Assembly: GCA_029215795.1 (NCBI GenBank)
Contig: JARDYH010000002.1
Location: 361,176,973-361,240,972, forward strand
From: Anniella stebbinsi
Lineage: Eukaryota > Chordata > Lepidosauria > Squamata > Anniellidae
Reading direction: 5' to 3'
Length of the DNA: 64,000 nucleotides
Shown in pieces: positions 30,424 to 41,180 of this stretch. Both the position numbers and the translations under genes were made by a program. Each line of letters opens with the position of its first letter. The stretch's first letter is position 1. Under the pieces are notes generated by a model. The model was not told where the DNA came from. It saw only the letters and a program-made list of their open reading frames with translations, and made no database searches.

Positions 30424-30669
30424 CCATATTTCACCGAATGTAAGACGCCATCAATTGTAAGACGCACCTAAATTTCAGGGCCACCAACAGGGAAAAAGCT
30501 TTGCATCGATTCTAAGACGCACCTTAATTTCAGCACCTCTTCTGCCCTTCCCCCCTTTCCACTCACCTCCATCGCCGTCGCACGACCTCGCCGCTACCAC
30601 CACCGCTCCACGCCACCGCCAGCGTTCGCCTTGGCCTGGCAAGGCGTCATTCCCAGTAACTTCTTCTTC
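30424..30669. mobile_element. unclassified insert between two ATT runs
   Basis: Begins ACCATATTTCACCGAATGTA and repeats TAAGACGC three times, a motif common in tetrapod dispersed repeats, then becomes GC-rich (CCGTCGCACGACCTCGCCGC). Position between ATT runs suggests insertion into the microsatellite. Confidence 0.4.
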
Positions 30670-30857
30670 TATTATTATTATTATTATTCCCACTGCATGT
30701 GTTAACCAGCTCACCATTGCAATGTTTCTCACCAAACAATGTTTTGTGAATGGCAACCCTTAAAGTTACGCCTGTTGTTCCTTTTCGTATTTCAGTTCTC
30801 TCCGAAACCACAGTTTACATCACGTACACGCTACAGCATGTGTGCATAAACTTGCCA

Positions 30858-31400
30858 CTTGGAGGGGCCAGATGAACACCCCCTTTGCATGAAGAAGGTC
30901 CCATGTCCAATCTCTGGCATCTCCAAGGCAGAAAAAAACTCTGCCTGAAAACCTGGGGTCACCTAATTGGTGGCGGTTTGATGCTGCGATATAAGCTAAA
31001 CCCCGCGCTTTTGCTACTTTGGGGTGATGGCGCCTAATCCCCATGTTGCAGCAAACGCCTTCCCCCTGTCCTTTGCCCGGACTGACAGCGATCACTCAGG
31101 GGTTGCCATCCGCCTGGCCATGCTTCCGCTACAACTCCGGAGCGACGGCGGATGTGCCGTACCACCTCACTCCGGAGGAAAACGTCAGGCTACGTCCCCA
31201 GCCTTTTTTCTTTGAAGCTTCGCCAGAAAGCCCCATGATGGCTGCAATGTGGCTGCTGCGTCGTAAAATTGACGCAGCACCACCACCATGCGCCCACCCC
31301 AGGCCTTTCAGCACATATAGGCGGCCCTCTGGAGAGCACTTGCTGCCCATCCGTGTCAACAATACTGGGCTAGATGGACCTGTGGATGAAGCAGCTTTCT
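30858..31400 (+). mobile_element. tRNA-derived SINE interrupted by another insert
   Basis: The left part has GCATGAAGAAGGTCCCATGT, ATCTCTGGCATCTCCAAGGC and CTGCCTGAAAACCTGGGG (to about 30957). The right part resumes with CTCTGGAGAGCACTTGCTGC and CAATACTGGGCTAGATGGAC (from about 31328). About 370 bp between them is GC-rich and unassigned. Confidence 0.5.
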
Positions 31401-31404
31401 ATTT

Positions 31405-31510
31405 TCCTAGATTAACTCTTCATGCATGGGATGAAGTGGACAATGTCCATGAAAGCTAATACCAAAATAAAGGTATTCGTCTCTAACTTGCCACAAGACT
31501 CTTTGTTGTT
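31405..31510 (+). mobile_element. dispersed amniote repeat tail, class unassigned
   Basis: Contains GTCCATGAAAGCTAATACCA, AAATAAAGGTATTCGTCTCT and GCCACAAGACTCTTTGTTG, a 3'-end block I recognise as common in turtle and lizard DNA but cannot assign to a class. Confidence 0.45.
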
Positions 31511-32472
31511 CAAGCACGTAAAATGTGCATGGCCTGTCAACAGGAAAGTTTAAATGAAAGGCACAAGAGCCCCCAAAGTTTCAAGAGTGCTTTGCTTGTC
31601 TATTGTTGTGTGTTTGTACAGTTTGATCACTGAATGGTTAGCTGATGAGTGGCTGGGAATCTTGAACAAAAGAACCTTAATTGTCCTTAATGACTGGGGA
31701 TGTTTTCTTGGGGGTGTTTTCTGGATTCCCCGCCTCATCGGTATTGGAGCCACCAGCCTCCGCTGAATTCAACAAGTCTCCAAACACAACAGCAGAATAT
31801 TCAGTCCAGATATAATGAATGCTCCGGCCAGGGACAATGCTCTGACATTCAGCACTTGTGTATTCTGCTCAGATTTATGTTCATTTTTTTTTAATGTATA
31901 CTGACTGATATTTTAATAGATTATTTTATTGTTTGCATCTGTTTTATGACGCATGCACTTTGAGGATCTTTGGTGGCAAAGTGGCCTTAAAATAAAAAAT
32001 AACAAGCAAACTCCGCTGAGTAGCTGTGTGCTCTACCATTGGGCAGGATTCTACTTCGCGGGCTGCGATTAGGGAGCAGGAGCCCTGCCAGTAATTTAAG
32101 TAAGGAGTTTTTTGTCATGCACAATGCATCCAATATGTCTTTGCTTCCCAAAGCTGCTTCTCCCTGAAAGCTGCTATTTGATAGAGACAATTGGAGTTAT
32201 TTAAGCAGCATTATGCCACAGCAAAGTGGGGGGTGGCGGAGAGGCCTTCACAACACCCCACCAGTGTTTGAGGGAATGACCAGAAGGCATGTTTTCTTTG
32301 GCTCTGGCTGGGGAGGAGGAGGCCAGAATGGAACGGGTGAGGGAGGAGGGTTCATGAAAATAGGCCGGGTGCCCTCAGTGGTAAACCTGTGTCAGGGTGG
32401 GGGCAAAACAGACATTACTTTAAATCCATTTTCACAGCTATAGTTTTTTTTCATTTTTACTTTAGAATAGAC
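31511..32472. other. unassigned DNA with minor repeat traces
   Basis: Includes GGAGCCACCAGCCTCC near 31745, one end of the palindromic MITE family at 10909, and a LINE-like TTTTAATAGATTATTTTATTG tail near 31910-32000. No gene. Confidence 0.4.
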
Positions 32473-32871
32473 ACGGGGGTGGCCAACTGTCAGGATTTCC
32501 CCAGATTTGTCCCAGTTTTTGTTCTGTGCTGGGTATCGGGGGATTTTCTCTAATTTTCTCTATTGTCCGGAATGACATGCTTTCCCCTTTAAGGCCGCCA
32601 TTAGCATGGTGGGAGGGAATGGCTCACTTTTTGGAGGCACTTCATTCCCCCCACGGTGCCAATTGGGGCCTTAAAGGGGAAAGCGTGTCATTCCGGACAC
32701 TATAGAAAAGGGCCCAATTGGAGCGGTGGGGGTGAGAATGACATGCTTTCCCCTCCAATCAGGGCCTTAAAGGTGGTGGTGGGGAATGATGCGCTTTCTG
32801 GATTCCCTGGAAACCCCCCACTGCATGTCCTCCTTTTTTGGTTTCCCAAATATGGCACCTTAGTGGGGAAG
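32473..32871 (+). mobile_element. hAT-like MITE, TAGGGTGACCAACTGTCAGG subfamily
   Basis: Shares GGCCAACTGTCAGGATTTCC, TTTGTCCCAGTTTTTGTTC and GGTTTCCCAAATATGGCACC with the complete copy at 54457-54875. The extreme ends are eroded and no target duplication is left. Confidence 0.7.
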
Positions 32872-34289
32872 GCTGATCTGGAATTTACCCCCGGGAGTAA
32901 TCCCAATCTGGATCAGGGCCCTATACTACTCTAGAGTAAAAAAAATGAAGGGGGGGGGGGAAGATGTGGATATAAAGCCATATTTGTTTTGGCCCTAGGC
33001 ATCAGCAGACAGAAGTTCACACCACGGAATACTCCCATGACGGAGCTCTTCACGTAACGGACCATGCATGCACACAAAATCCGTGCCCGTAGAGAGCTGA
33101 CACGTCACGGAAAAGAGTAGGCAGAAGCCTTTGTCTTGACACGCTGGTTTTCTACGTGCGGGGATGTTGTTTCGTTTTTAAAGCTTTGGGGGAAAGGAGG
33201 AGCGTTGAATCATGTGGAACCGGCCTGCAGCCTGAGGTGATACAGCCCAGATCCGAGCGGACTGCCTGAGTGGGAAATTGGCTGCAAATTTGAGGATTGT
33301 TCCTCCTCTTTGGAGCGGGGGGGAGGGGGATTGCCGGCTGGATTTGGGGGTCACCGAATGGATGTTGCAGTAGTGCTCCATAAGAGCTGGGAGCAGCCCC
33401 ACATTTTTTGTTAAAGAGGGAAAAAATGTCCCGCTTTGTCCATTGCTTGAAAATGTGGGGTGGACCTAGAGAGGACGGGGTGAAACAGAACTCTGCCCTG
33501 CTGTGTCTCCTGACACTTCCAGGCTGTAGTGAAGAGGAACGTTTTGGGAGCAGCCTTCCCGGCGTCCCATCGTTCCCCCATCTGTTCTGCTTGGCTCTGC
33601 CGCCAGACACCTCTGTGGCGCCAGCTGGCAAGCAGGCCCGGTGGGTGCCACCGCGCCTGACCTCAGTGCCCACGGCAGGTGGGCCGCTGCCCTCTCTTCT
33701 TGCCCCTCAGCAGCTGTCGACATAAAGGAGTTCACCGGCCATCGCTGGTCACCAGCCTCCTGCTGGCACCGGCGTCCCCTCGGGAGCCTGGAACGGCCGC
33801 AGTGACTGCTGAGCAGTTGGCCGGCCATTTGGCAAGCGAGGGGACCGGGCTGCCAGCCACCACCTCTCTGCATGCCACTGGCGGAGCTAGGTCTTCTTCA
33901 CTAGAGACGGGCCGCTCCTCCTGTGAGGAGGTCTGGCAATTTGACACACACCCCTCAAAAGAGCCTCCTTCTGTAGGTTCTTCAAAGTAAATGTATTGCG
34001 TTATTATGATCTACGCCATGTTTTAGGGTAGAAAACCTTTCCCAAGATGGCTTCCGTACACCTCCACCTTCCATAACACACAACTATAAAATCACATTCT
34101 AATAAAATACAGATTTAAAGCAGCCGTTTAAAACCTTTCACAGTCCCGCAGCACATTCCTATAAAGCTAGTTTCAACAGTTTGAGAGAAACCCGTTTAAA
34201 AACATCAGCAACGTGTTCTGAAGGCACATGAGCAGGCTGGGTCTGGCCAGTGCTTGGAACAGGGACTACCTGGGAACAACAGGGAGCCA
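32872..34289. other. unassigned DNA
   Basis: A poly-G run lies near 32950-32960. Sequence from 33500 to 33930 is GC-rich with long open frames on both strands (173 codons at most), but these oppose each other and show no domain. Confidence 0.45.
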
Positions 34290-34348
34290 CTTTGGTCCCA
34301 CTATGGAAGAAGGTGGGATAGAAATGTAAATAAATAAATGATAGATAG

Positions 34349-34407
<59 letters not shown>

Positions 34408-34408
34408 A
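34290..34408 (+). repeat. LINE/SINE tail expanded into (GATA)n
   Basis: GAAGGTGGGATAGAAATGTA followed by AAATAAATAAAT is a retroelement tail. It runs into GATA repeats at 34340-34408, about sixteen units. Confidence 0.8.
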
Positions 34409-34648
34409 TCTGTTACAGCTCGGAAATTCAGCTCAGCACCTCCGCCAACAGCAGTTCAAAATAAATGGGCTTTCAAGTCCCATTTAAAAATCCTGTACTG
34501 ATATATCCAAATATGTATCACTCAGGACAAGAGTCCCACAGATATGGGACTACCACCAGAAAGGCCCTGTGACTAGAAAAGCATCCAAGGCGATGTCCAG
34601 GCCCTTCCCAATCTACAAGGAACATGCTAAAGGCTGTTCTACAAGTTG

Positions 34649-34649
<1 letters not shown>

Positions 34650-34693
<44 letters not shown>

Positions 34694-34915
34694 TATTGCA
34701 TTTATATCCTGCCTTTTTTACTCCAAAGAAACTAAGGCGGCGTACATAACCGTCCTCCTTCCATTTTATTCTCACAACAACCCTGTGAGGTAGTTTGGGC
34801 TAAGAGTCTGTGGCTGGCCCAAAGTCACCCAGTGGGTTTCCATGACCAAACGGGGACTAGAATCCGGATCTCCCAACTCCACGTCCAACACTTTAGCCAC
34901 TACGCCACACTGAGC
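34650..34915 (-). mobile_element. Sauria-type SINE with (AAT)n tail
   Basis: Minus strand: CAGTGTGGCGTAGTGGCTAA, GTTGGACGTGGAGTTGGGAG, GTGACTTTGGGCCAGCCACA, CCTCACAGGGTTGTTGTGAG, CGCCGCCTTAGTTTCTTTGG, GATATAAATGCAATAAATA, then (AAT)n at 34650-34694. It is the most complete SINE of this type in the window, with both polymerase III boxes and the tail. Confidence 0.85.
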
Positions 34916-34917
34916 AT

Positions 34918-35110
34918 CATAGTTAACCCTGGACAGCAGACTGAGCAGCTACACAGGTCACCTGGTCAGTCTTCTTCTCTATGGTGAGATGTCTTGTATT
35001 TCTATTTAAATGATAGCTATTTCTCCATTTTCATAGATAGACATAAATTTGCATATGCAAACCTTCTGCAGATTGGTGTCCTCTTTTGTCTCTTTTTTTG
35101 CTGATACATT
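34918..35110. repeat. dispersed repeat of unknown class, copy A
   Basis: Shares CAGACTGAGCAG, GGTCACCTGGT, CAGTCTTC, TATTTCTATTT and TTTGCATATGCAAA-like blocks, then TCTTTTGTC, with stretches at 40800-41000, 41795-42110 and 50650-51045. The shared order shows one family; I cannot class it. Confidence 0.55.
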
Positions 35111-35692
35111 TCCCTTTTCTTTTCTTTTTTTGGCAATGCAGGCCATGAGAGAACGCATGACTGCCCCAAGATCAGCTCCGAGTACAACCGTTAGTAGGGT
35201 TGCCGCCTTTTGAGCCGCACCCTTTAATGCAGCTTGATCTGCAGCAATGAACAATTGATCACGTTCAGTTCCATGGCATAGAAAATACATCACCAACTTT
35301 TATGAAACTTCTGTTCATGGCACCAGGAGCAGCCTAGTCCTACTTTTCTGGTCAGTTGGTAACTCCAATCTCCCTAGCCAATGACTTGCCTGAGTGTTCT
35401 TCGTCCTTCTGAGCTACAGGGCTTGAACTTCTTTTGAGTTTTCGTTTTTAGTCGCGCTGCTCCTGTGCCTTTAACAAAAGGCTGACTCACAGAAATTGAG
35501 CAAGGGAAGCAGGCAAAGGGGATACATTTTGGGCTGCTGTTAAAGATACAAGAGTAAAAAGTTAGCAATGTTTCCCAGGTGAGAACTTGCCCCTGCACCC
35601 CCCATTGTTTTTGATGGGTTTCTTGGCTTTTGTGCAGATTCCCCCCCCACACACACACACAATTGAAATGCCTCTTCTAAGGCTTCCTTACT

Positions 35693-36014
35693 TAGGGTGA
35701 CCCTATGGAAAGGAGGACTAAGGCTCCTGTATCTTTAACAGTTGCATTGAGAAGGGAATTTCAGCAGGTGTCATTGGTACGCATGCAGCATCTGGTGAAA
35801 TTCCCTCTTCATCACAACAGTTACAGCTGCAGGAGCCCTGCCCTCTTTTGTATCTGGTCACTGAGGGCAGGGCTCCTGCAGCTTTAACTGTTGTGATGAA
35901 AAGGGGATTTCACCAGATGCTGCTTGCATACAAATGACACCTGCTGAAATTCCCTTTTCTATGCAACTGTTAAAGATACAGGAGCTCCATCCTCCTTTCC
36001 ATGTGGTCACCCTA
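35693..36014. mobile_element. hAT-like MITE, TAGGGTGACCA family, full length
   Basis: 322 bp from TAGGGTGACCCTATGGAAAG to TTTCCATGTGGTCACCCTA. It is a double palindrome: CTCCTGTATCTTTAACAGTT mirrored at the far end and CAGTTACAGCTGCAGGAGCC mirrored around the centre. No 8-bp flanking repeat was recognised. Confidence 0.8.
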
Positions 36015-36064
36015 CCCAACTCTTCCCAGCCCCCATCAACAGCAGGGTCCTGCCTGATCCCATC

Positions 36065-36235
36065 TAGGGTGACCATATGAAAAGGAGGACAGGGCTCCTG
36101 TATCTTTAACAGTTGCAAAGGACAGGGAATTTCAACAGGTGTTGTTCGTATGCATACAAAACCTGGTGAAATTCCCTCTCTTCACAACAGTTAAAGCTGC
36201 AGGAGCCCTGTCCTCCTTTTCATGTGGTCAGCCTA
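36065..36235. mobile_element. hAT-like MITE, TAGGGTGACCA family, short form
   Basis: 171 bp from TAGGGTGACCATATGAAAAG to TTTCATGTGGTCAGCCTA. Flanked by perfect 8-bp repeats ATCCCATC at 36057-36064 and 36236-36243, which places the family in a superfamily with 8-bp duplications, hAT by preference. It has one palindrome level rather than two. Confidence 0.88.
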
Positions 36236-36243
36236 ATCCCATC

Positions 36244-36984
36244 ACAATGACCATCCCCATCTAGCATCTACGGCACTTAAGGACGTGGCTTGCAAAAGGC
36301 TCCGGTTTCCCCCCCCCCCTTGTTCATCATTTTCTGGGTCACCTTGTCGAGAGGCGCAGCACACGCATGCTTCCCTCGCCAAAAGACCAAGGCTGCAGCC
36401 ATTGCCAAGAGGGCCGGGATTATTGTTAGCTGGCTGCCAAGAACATCCAGAGACGGAGAGCTCGGACCACGTAGGTGTGGAAATTAAAAGCCATCCTTAC
36501 GGCTGCTGGTAGGTTTGTGAAATGGGAGGGATGCAGCATTTTCCATGGGTCATCTGCCTCACGGCAGGCAGAAATCCTCAATTGCCCGACTCAGGCCATG
36601 GTTTGCTTTTTAATACAATGCTCTTAGTACATAGCATGTGCTATAAGAATATGCGTGGAGTGATTGTGGGAAATTTAACAAGGCATGGAGATGCAGAGAG
36701 ATGAACGGCTCCACCTGCTGAATTTCTGCCTGCCGCGACGGCAAAAAGCACAGGAAGAAAGCCAGCAACCCATACATGCATTCACCCCTCTTCTCTACCC
36801 ATTCATCCCCCTGCCTGTGGTTGTCTTCTTCCCCTGTGCCACTATGGCCTGAATTCAGATTGTAAGCTCCGTGAGGCAGGGTCCTGTCCTTTGCTTATGT
36901 CACTCTGTAAAGTGCCACAGCCATCGGCTTAGCGCCTTCCCTCATTTTACGAACCTGAGATCAGTGGGTGCAGCTGACTGGCGG
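36244..36984. other. unassigned, mostly unique DNA
   Basis: No repeat matches in the window. The part 36390-36700 is moderately motif-rich (GGATTATTGTTAGCTGGC, GAAATTAAAAGCCATCC) and could hold a noncoding element. No exon seen. Confidence 0.35.
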
Positions 36985-37350
36985 TACATAAGAACATCAG
37001 AAGAGCCCCGATGCTGGATCAGACCCGGGGTCCATCTAGTCCAGCACTCTGTTCACACAGTGGCTGAACCAGCTGTCAACCGGGGACCCACAAGCTGGTT
37101 CAGGGTGGCTAAAAAGAAGCCCATCCTCATATACAAGACATCATTATGGAAATTGCTACCACAAGGTGTAATAATGGTTGCTGGCTTTAAAAATTCTTGG
37201 AGGATGTCTGTCAACAGCAATTTTCCATGATAGCTAAATTGAATTTCCCTGGTCAAATTCCATGGTAATGGCCAGAGGACATGTGATGGACCTCTGTTGA
37301 AACCAGAATGCTGATCCAGATGGCCCTTGGCTTTATCCATATGTTGGTAT
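36985..37350. mobile_element. two CR1 fragments in opposite orientation
   Basis: 36985-37085 is a CR1 tail on the minus strand (CATAAGAACATCAGAAGAGC, GGGGTCCATCTAGTCCAGCA). 37130-37345 is CR1 on the + strand (TACCACAAGGTGTAATAATG, GATGATCCAGATGG-like ending). The junction suggests an inversion or two insertions. Confidence 0.6.
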
Positions 37351-37661
37351 GTTTTTTCACCCCTCCTGTATATCTCCTTTGGAGGGTTTTACCCTTAAAG
37401 GCAACCTAAAAATAAGTAAATAAATCCAGAAAGAAATGATGTTCTTATGGGGAAAATGCTTCTCCCTCAGGCTCTGTTCTAGGTTATGAAGTCAGAGAAA
37501 TCCGTAACGGAATCAAATGAGTACAGATTTTTATGAATCCAACCGGCAGATTCTGCAGCGGAACAGCTTTTCTTGAGTTGCATAGATTTTTTAGACTTGT
37601 AGACTGGGTTTTTTTTAAAAAAAATACTTTCTGATATTTAGCCTTGAAAAAAACCCATAAG

Positions 37662-37697
<36 letters not shown>
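37662..37697. repeat. (TAA)n microsatellite
   Basis: About twelve ATA/TAA units. No LINE remnant is obvious beside it. Confidence 0.9.
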
Positions 37698-38039
37698 TAG
37701 CCAAAATTTCACCCATTAAGCTAATGTTTTGGACAGGATTTGCACAATCGGGACAAGATTTGTACAGTTTCGCAAGTGCGAATTTGCACAAATTTGGGAA
37801 ATGGGGGGAACCCATTTCCGTCAATACGGGAAATCTGCAAAATGCAGGCAGAACGGATTCTACAAAACCTGTACATCCCTAGTTCCAGGTGTGTAAAAGG
37901 GGAAGGTATGAACAACCATGAAAGTTTGCTGTGAAGGCGAAGGAAATGGAGACCAGAACTTAGTGCATCAAAATTGCCATAGATATGATAAAATAATCAC
38001 AGCTGTTTATGATGATGGGAGGAAGAGATGGGAAGGAAA

Positions 38040-38275
38040 TTGACGGCCACTGCCTGGCTGTGGGGTGACAGCTCTGGCCGCTTCTCTCGTCGGGGTGGGA
38101 CTGTCCCCCCCTCCCGCGATTTCCGCCGCCACGAGACAATAGCCGGCGTTTGGCTATTTCTTGGAAATTTCACAGCATTCATTTCGGAGCAAATAAAAGC
38201 TGTCATTGCTGGAGAAATGATACCAATCGGGGCCTGAAAAGGCAGCAAATTACATACCCGAAAATGCACTGCCAG
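38040..38275. other. candidate conserved noncoding element
   Basis: Unique sequence with CACGAGACAATAGCCGGCGT, TTTCGGAGCAAATAAAAGCT, GTCATTGCTGGAGAAATGAT and GCAGCAAATTACATACCCG. It is bordered by a GA microsatellite. Confidence 0.25.
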
Positions 38276-38278
38276 GGA

Positions 38279-38303
<25 letters not shown>
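38276..38303. repeat. (GA)n microsatellite
   Basis: About fourteen GA units. An interrupted GA run follows at 38425-38448. Confidence 0.9.
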
Positions 38304-38311
<8 letters not shown>

Positions 38312-38929
38312 CATATTAGAAACACAAAGAGGCACTTTGCCATCAGCCGCGCTTCCCCCCCCCCCCGATCTGCAATAACCACACTTTACATAATGCCGCC
38401 TCTCCACCTCAGATTAATTTCACAAAGAGAGAGAGAGAAAGAGAGAGGGGGGATGCAATGCAAGGAGAGTCTTGAAGACAAGGAGGGGCCGCTGTGGAGA
38501 CACACACACCCCGCACCCCTGGTCTTGTCCCCCGACACCCTCTGCAAGTAACCCCGCTGCCTCCCTGCCTCCCACTGGAGCTGCCCCTGACTTCATAAAC
38601 TGCACGGTGTTAATGGCTCAATTGGCGCATCCTGTTGCTTCTAGAGAATGAGGAGGGCCTTCTTAGCCAGTCCTGCATCTCAGCGAGGGGTTGCAGGAAC
38701 AAAGGAAGAGAGGAACGGGGTTTTTTTAAAAGGAAAAATGAAAGAAATGGGATGGGATGGGATGGGGCAGGCAAGAAAAGGAAACTGATTTGAAGGAGAG
38801 AGGAAATAAGCAAGAATGGGCAAGGGAAAGGAGGAGGCAGCGTTTCATCAGTGAAAGAGAGGCCTCTGACCCCAAGAAGCCGGCCATTTAAACGTCTGCT
38901 ACAGCTGAGCGGTCAGACACCTGCTTTCA

Positions 38930-39249
38930 TAGGGTGACCAGATAAAATCCAGGTCAGGGCTCATGTAACTTTAACAGTTGTAGAGAAAAGGGAATTTCAG
39001 CCAGTGTCATTTGTATGCCGTTAGTTCCTGGTGAAATTCCCTCTTCATCACCACTGTTAAAGTTGCAGGGGCCCTGCCTTCTTTTGTATATGGTCGCTCT
39101 AGTATAGTGCCTGCACCTTTAACTGTTGTGATGAAGAGGGAATATCATCAGGAACTAATTGCATACAAATGACACTGGCTGAAATTCCCTTTTCTCTACA
39201 ACTGTTAAAGTTACATGAGCCCTGACCTGGATTTTATCTGGTCAGCCTA
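38930..39249. mobile_element. hAT-like MITE, TAGGGTGACCAGATAAAATC subfamily
   Basis: 320 bp from TAGGGTGACCAGATAAAATC to TTTTATCTGGTCAGCCTA. Internal mirrors are CATGTAACTTTAACAGTTGT and TTCAGCCAGTGTCATTTGTA. Its centre, CTTCTTTTGTATATGGTCGC, equals the right end of the short copies at 52075 and 54098, so the short forms are one half of this palindrome. Confidence 0.8.
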
Positions 39250-39274
39250 CTGGTGTATGTAGGCATACTAACTC

Positions 39275-39405
39275 GGATACTGGAGGTAGCACATAGCCAT
39301 CAGGACTGCTAGATACTGACGTTCTCCTCCAGGCATTTATCCAACCCCCTTTTAAAGCCATCCAAACTGATGGCCATCCCTACACCTTGTGGTAATGAAT
39401 TTTGC
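39275..39405 (-). mobile_element. CR1 LINE 3' fragment
   Basis: GATACTGGAGGTAGCACATA, CTCCTCCAGGCATTTATCCA and GGCCATCCCTACACCTTGTG match the inverted CR1 copy at 2356-2832. Confidence 0.75.
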
Positions 39406-39525
39406 CTGCAGGAGGTCCCACCTTCAATCTAAGTAGGGTTGGAAAAAGCCCCCTGCCTGGAACTCCGGAGAGTGTCAACACAACCAACCTAGATGGTCTG
39501 ACTCAGGGTAAGGCAGCTTCCTAGG
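39406..39525 (+). mobile_element. tRNA-derived SINE fragment
   Basis: GCCTGCAGGAGGTCCCACCT, CCTGCCTGGAACTCCGGAGA and GACTCAGGGTAAGGCAGCTT follow the SINE order seen at 40285-40450. The tRNA-like head is missing. Confidence 0.6.
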
Positions 39526-40284
39526 CTCCAGTTCAATCCCTTGTCATGCCACCACTGGAGTCCTCTTCAGAGGAGGAGCCAGAAGCTTGAGAGTAAGTGG
39601 GCCCCTCAGGAGACCCTGGCAGTAGCCCAGATTATCGGGGAGCCTCGGGAGTGAAGCCTTTGAACCTGCCTGCTAGAGAAGCAGAGTACTCAGCTTCTGA
39701 GACGGGGAGATGCTGAGCCACCGTCCGGACCTGAGAATCCCAGTGCCTTAACATCCATAATAAGATGGTGGCTGGGTGAAGGAGTGCTCTCTTCCTGAAG
39801 CGGGCTACTCATGAGTTGGGCTATTCTCATGCGGAGGACATCTGACAAGGGTCTAATGTGGTGCAACTGAGCACTGGGTGGGGCTGTATTAACTCTAGCA
39901 TTTCTCACTGGTGACTTCAGAACTGCTGGAAACCAGGCCTCTGCCAATTCTAGTGTCTGCTATCTTGCCTTCCGTGTCCTGTGATTGATGCTTCATGCTG
40001 CTGACCCTTGGTCTGTTTCTTGACCCTGCTGCTAGACTGTGAAATATATCTGACTGCCTGACTGTGTTTTCACCTCTGCCTGCTATCTTGACCACTCCTG
40101 CCTTAGCCTGAACCCCATTGGACTGAAACCTGTGTGCTTGGCCATTTGCTGGCTTAATTAACGACTCTATTGTATGCCTCCCTCTATTTGCTTTGCAAAG
40201 AGCAGGGGCTCAGTCTAATGCAGGGCATCCAGCCCTTGATTCAGAAACATGAGGACTGGAATTTTACTTTATTTTTAGGGGAAG
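39526..40284. other. unassigned DNA
   Basis: A gene-like composition of TGCC/CTG-rich words near 39900-40150 gives no open frame of note. No repeat or exon recognised. Confidence 0.45.
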
Positions 40285-40450
40285 CACAATAGCTGAGTGA
40301 CATGCTTTTCATGCAGGAAGTCCTTGGGTTGTTTGCTGGCATCTCCAGGCAGAGCTGGGAAAGGCTCCTCTCTGAAAACCCTGGAGAGATGCTGCCAGTC
40401 AGTGTAGGCAATGCTGAGCTGGATATATCAAGGACCTGAGGCAACTGCCT
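40285..40450 (+). mobile_element. tRNA-derived SINE
   Basis: CACAATAGCTGAGTGACATG (A-box region), TGCAGGAAGTCCTTGGGTTG (decayed B box), GGCATCTCCAGGCAGAGCTG, CTCTGAAAACCCTGGAGAGA, GTCAGTGTAGGCAATGCTGA. Nearly complete. Confidence 0.75.
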
Positions 40451-40599
40451 ATCTAAGCCTGGATTCCAATTTATGCCTAGATCCAGGATAAAATCCGCAC
40501 TGTTGTCCTGCATGAAAATAAGTGCTGGGGTGTCCTCAGTGATCCCTGTGATGAGGACCCGCAGCTCAGTGGCAGAGTGCATGCTAGGGTGGAAGGGTG

Positions 40600-41000
40600 G
40601 CCTGCTTTGCAGAGGTCAGTCCTCTATTTTGGAGTGTAGGCAGGGGGCAGTTGCCGATTGGAAGTTGTCTTCTGCTTGAGGTCCAGTCCGTGTCTGATGT
40701 AGGGCACAGGGAATGCTGGGAGTTGTAGGACTTTTTTTCTGTCAAAACATGCATAGGCCTGTGCCCTTAAAGATAAAGAATTACAAGAAGGGAGAGGGCT
40801 TGAAATTCCTCGCCAGCAGTCATCCTCCTGGACCACAGCCTGAACAGTCACCCAGTTCAATTAGCCAGTCTCCTCCACTACGGAGAGATGTCCTGTATTC
40901 CTATTTGAATCATAGTTGTTATTTCTAGAGCTGCATCTATACCTATACATTTGCAAATGCAAATGTTATGCGAATCGATGTCCTCTGTTTTGCTGATGCC
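40600..41000. repeat. dispersed repeat of unknown class, copy B
   Basis: Contains GAGTGTAGGCAGGGGGCAGT, an inverted TTTCTGTCAAAACATGCATAGG (compare 645-835), and the CACAGCCTGAACAGTCACC, GTCCTGTATTCCTATTTGAA, TTTGCAAATGCAAATGTTAT order shared with 34918, 41795 and 50650. Confidence 0.5.
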
Positions 41001-41009
41001 TTCCGTCTT

Positions 41010-41180
41010 TCTGGGCCATACCTAAGTGTCCGCCTTCTGTGTGGCATGCCAATGGTCCTGGGTTCGATCCCTAGCATCTCCAGTGAAAGGATCTGAGGCC
41101 GACCTTTTTCTCTGGAGGAGACCCTGGAGAGCTCTGGTCCGGCACATGGCAGCTCGATCTGTGCTGCCAAAGCAGATCAT
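41010..41180 (+). mobile_element. tRNA-derived SINE
   Basis: GGCATGCCAATGGTCCTGGG, GTTCGATCCCTAGCATCTCC (clear B box), CTGGAGGAGACCCTGGAGAG and the closing CCGGCACATGGCAG. The A box is decayed. Confidence 0.7.
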
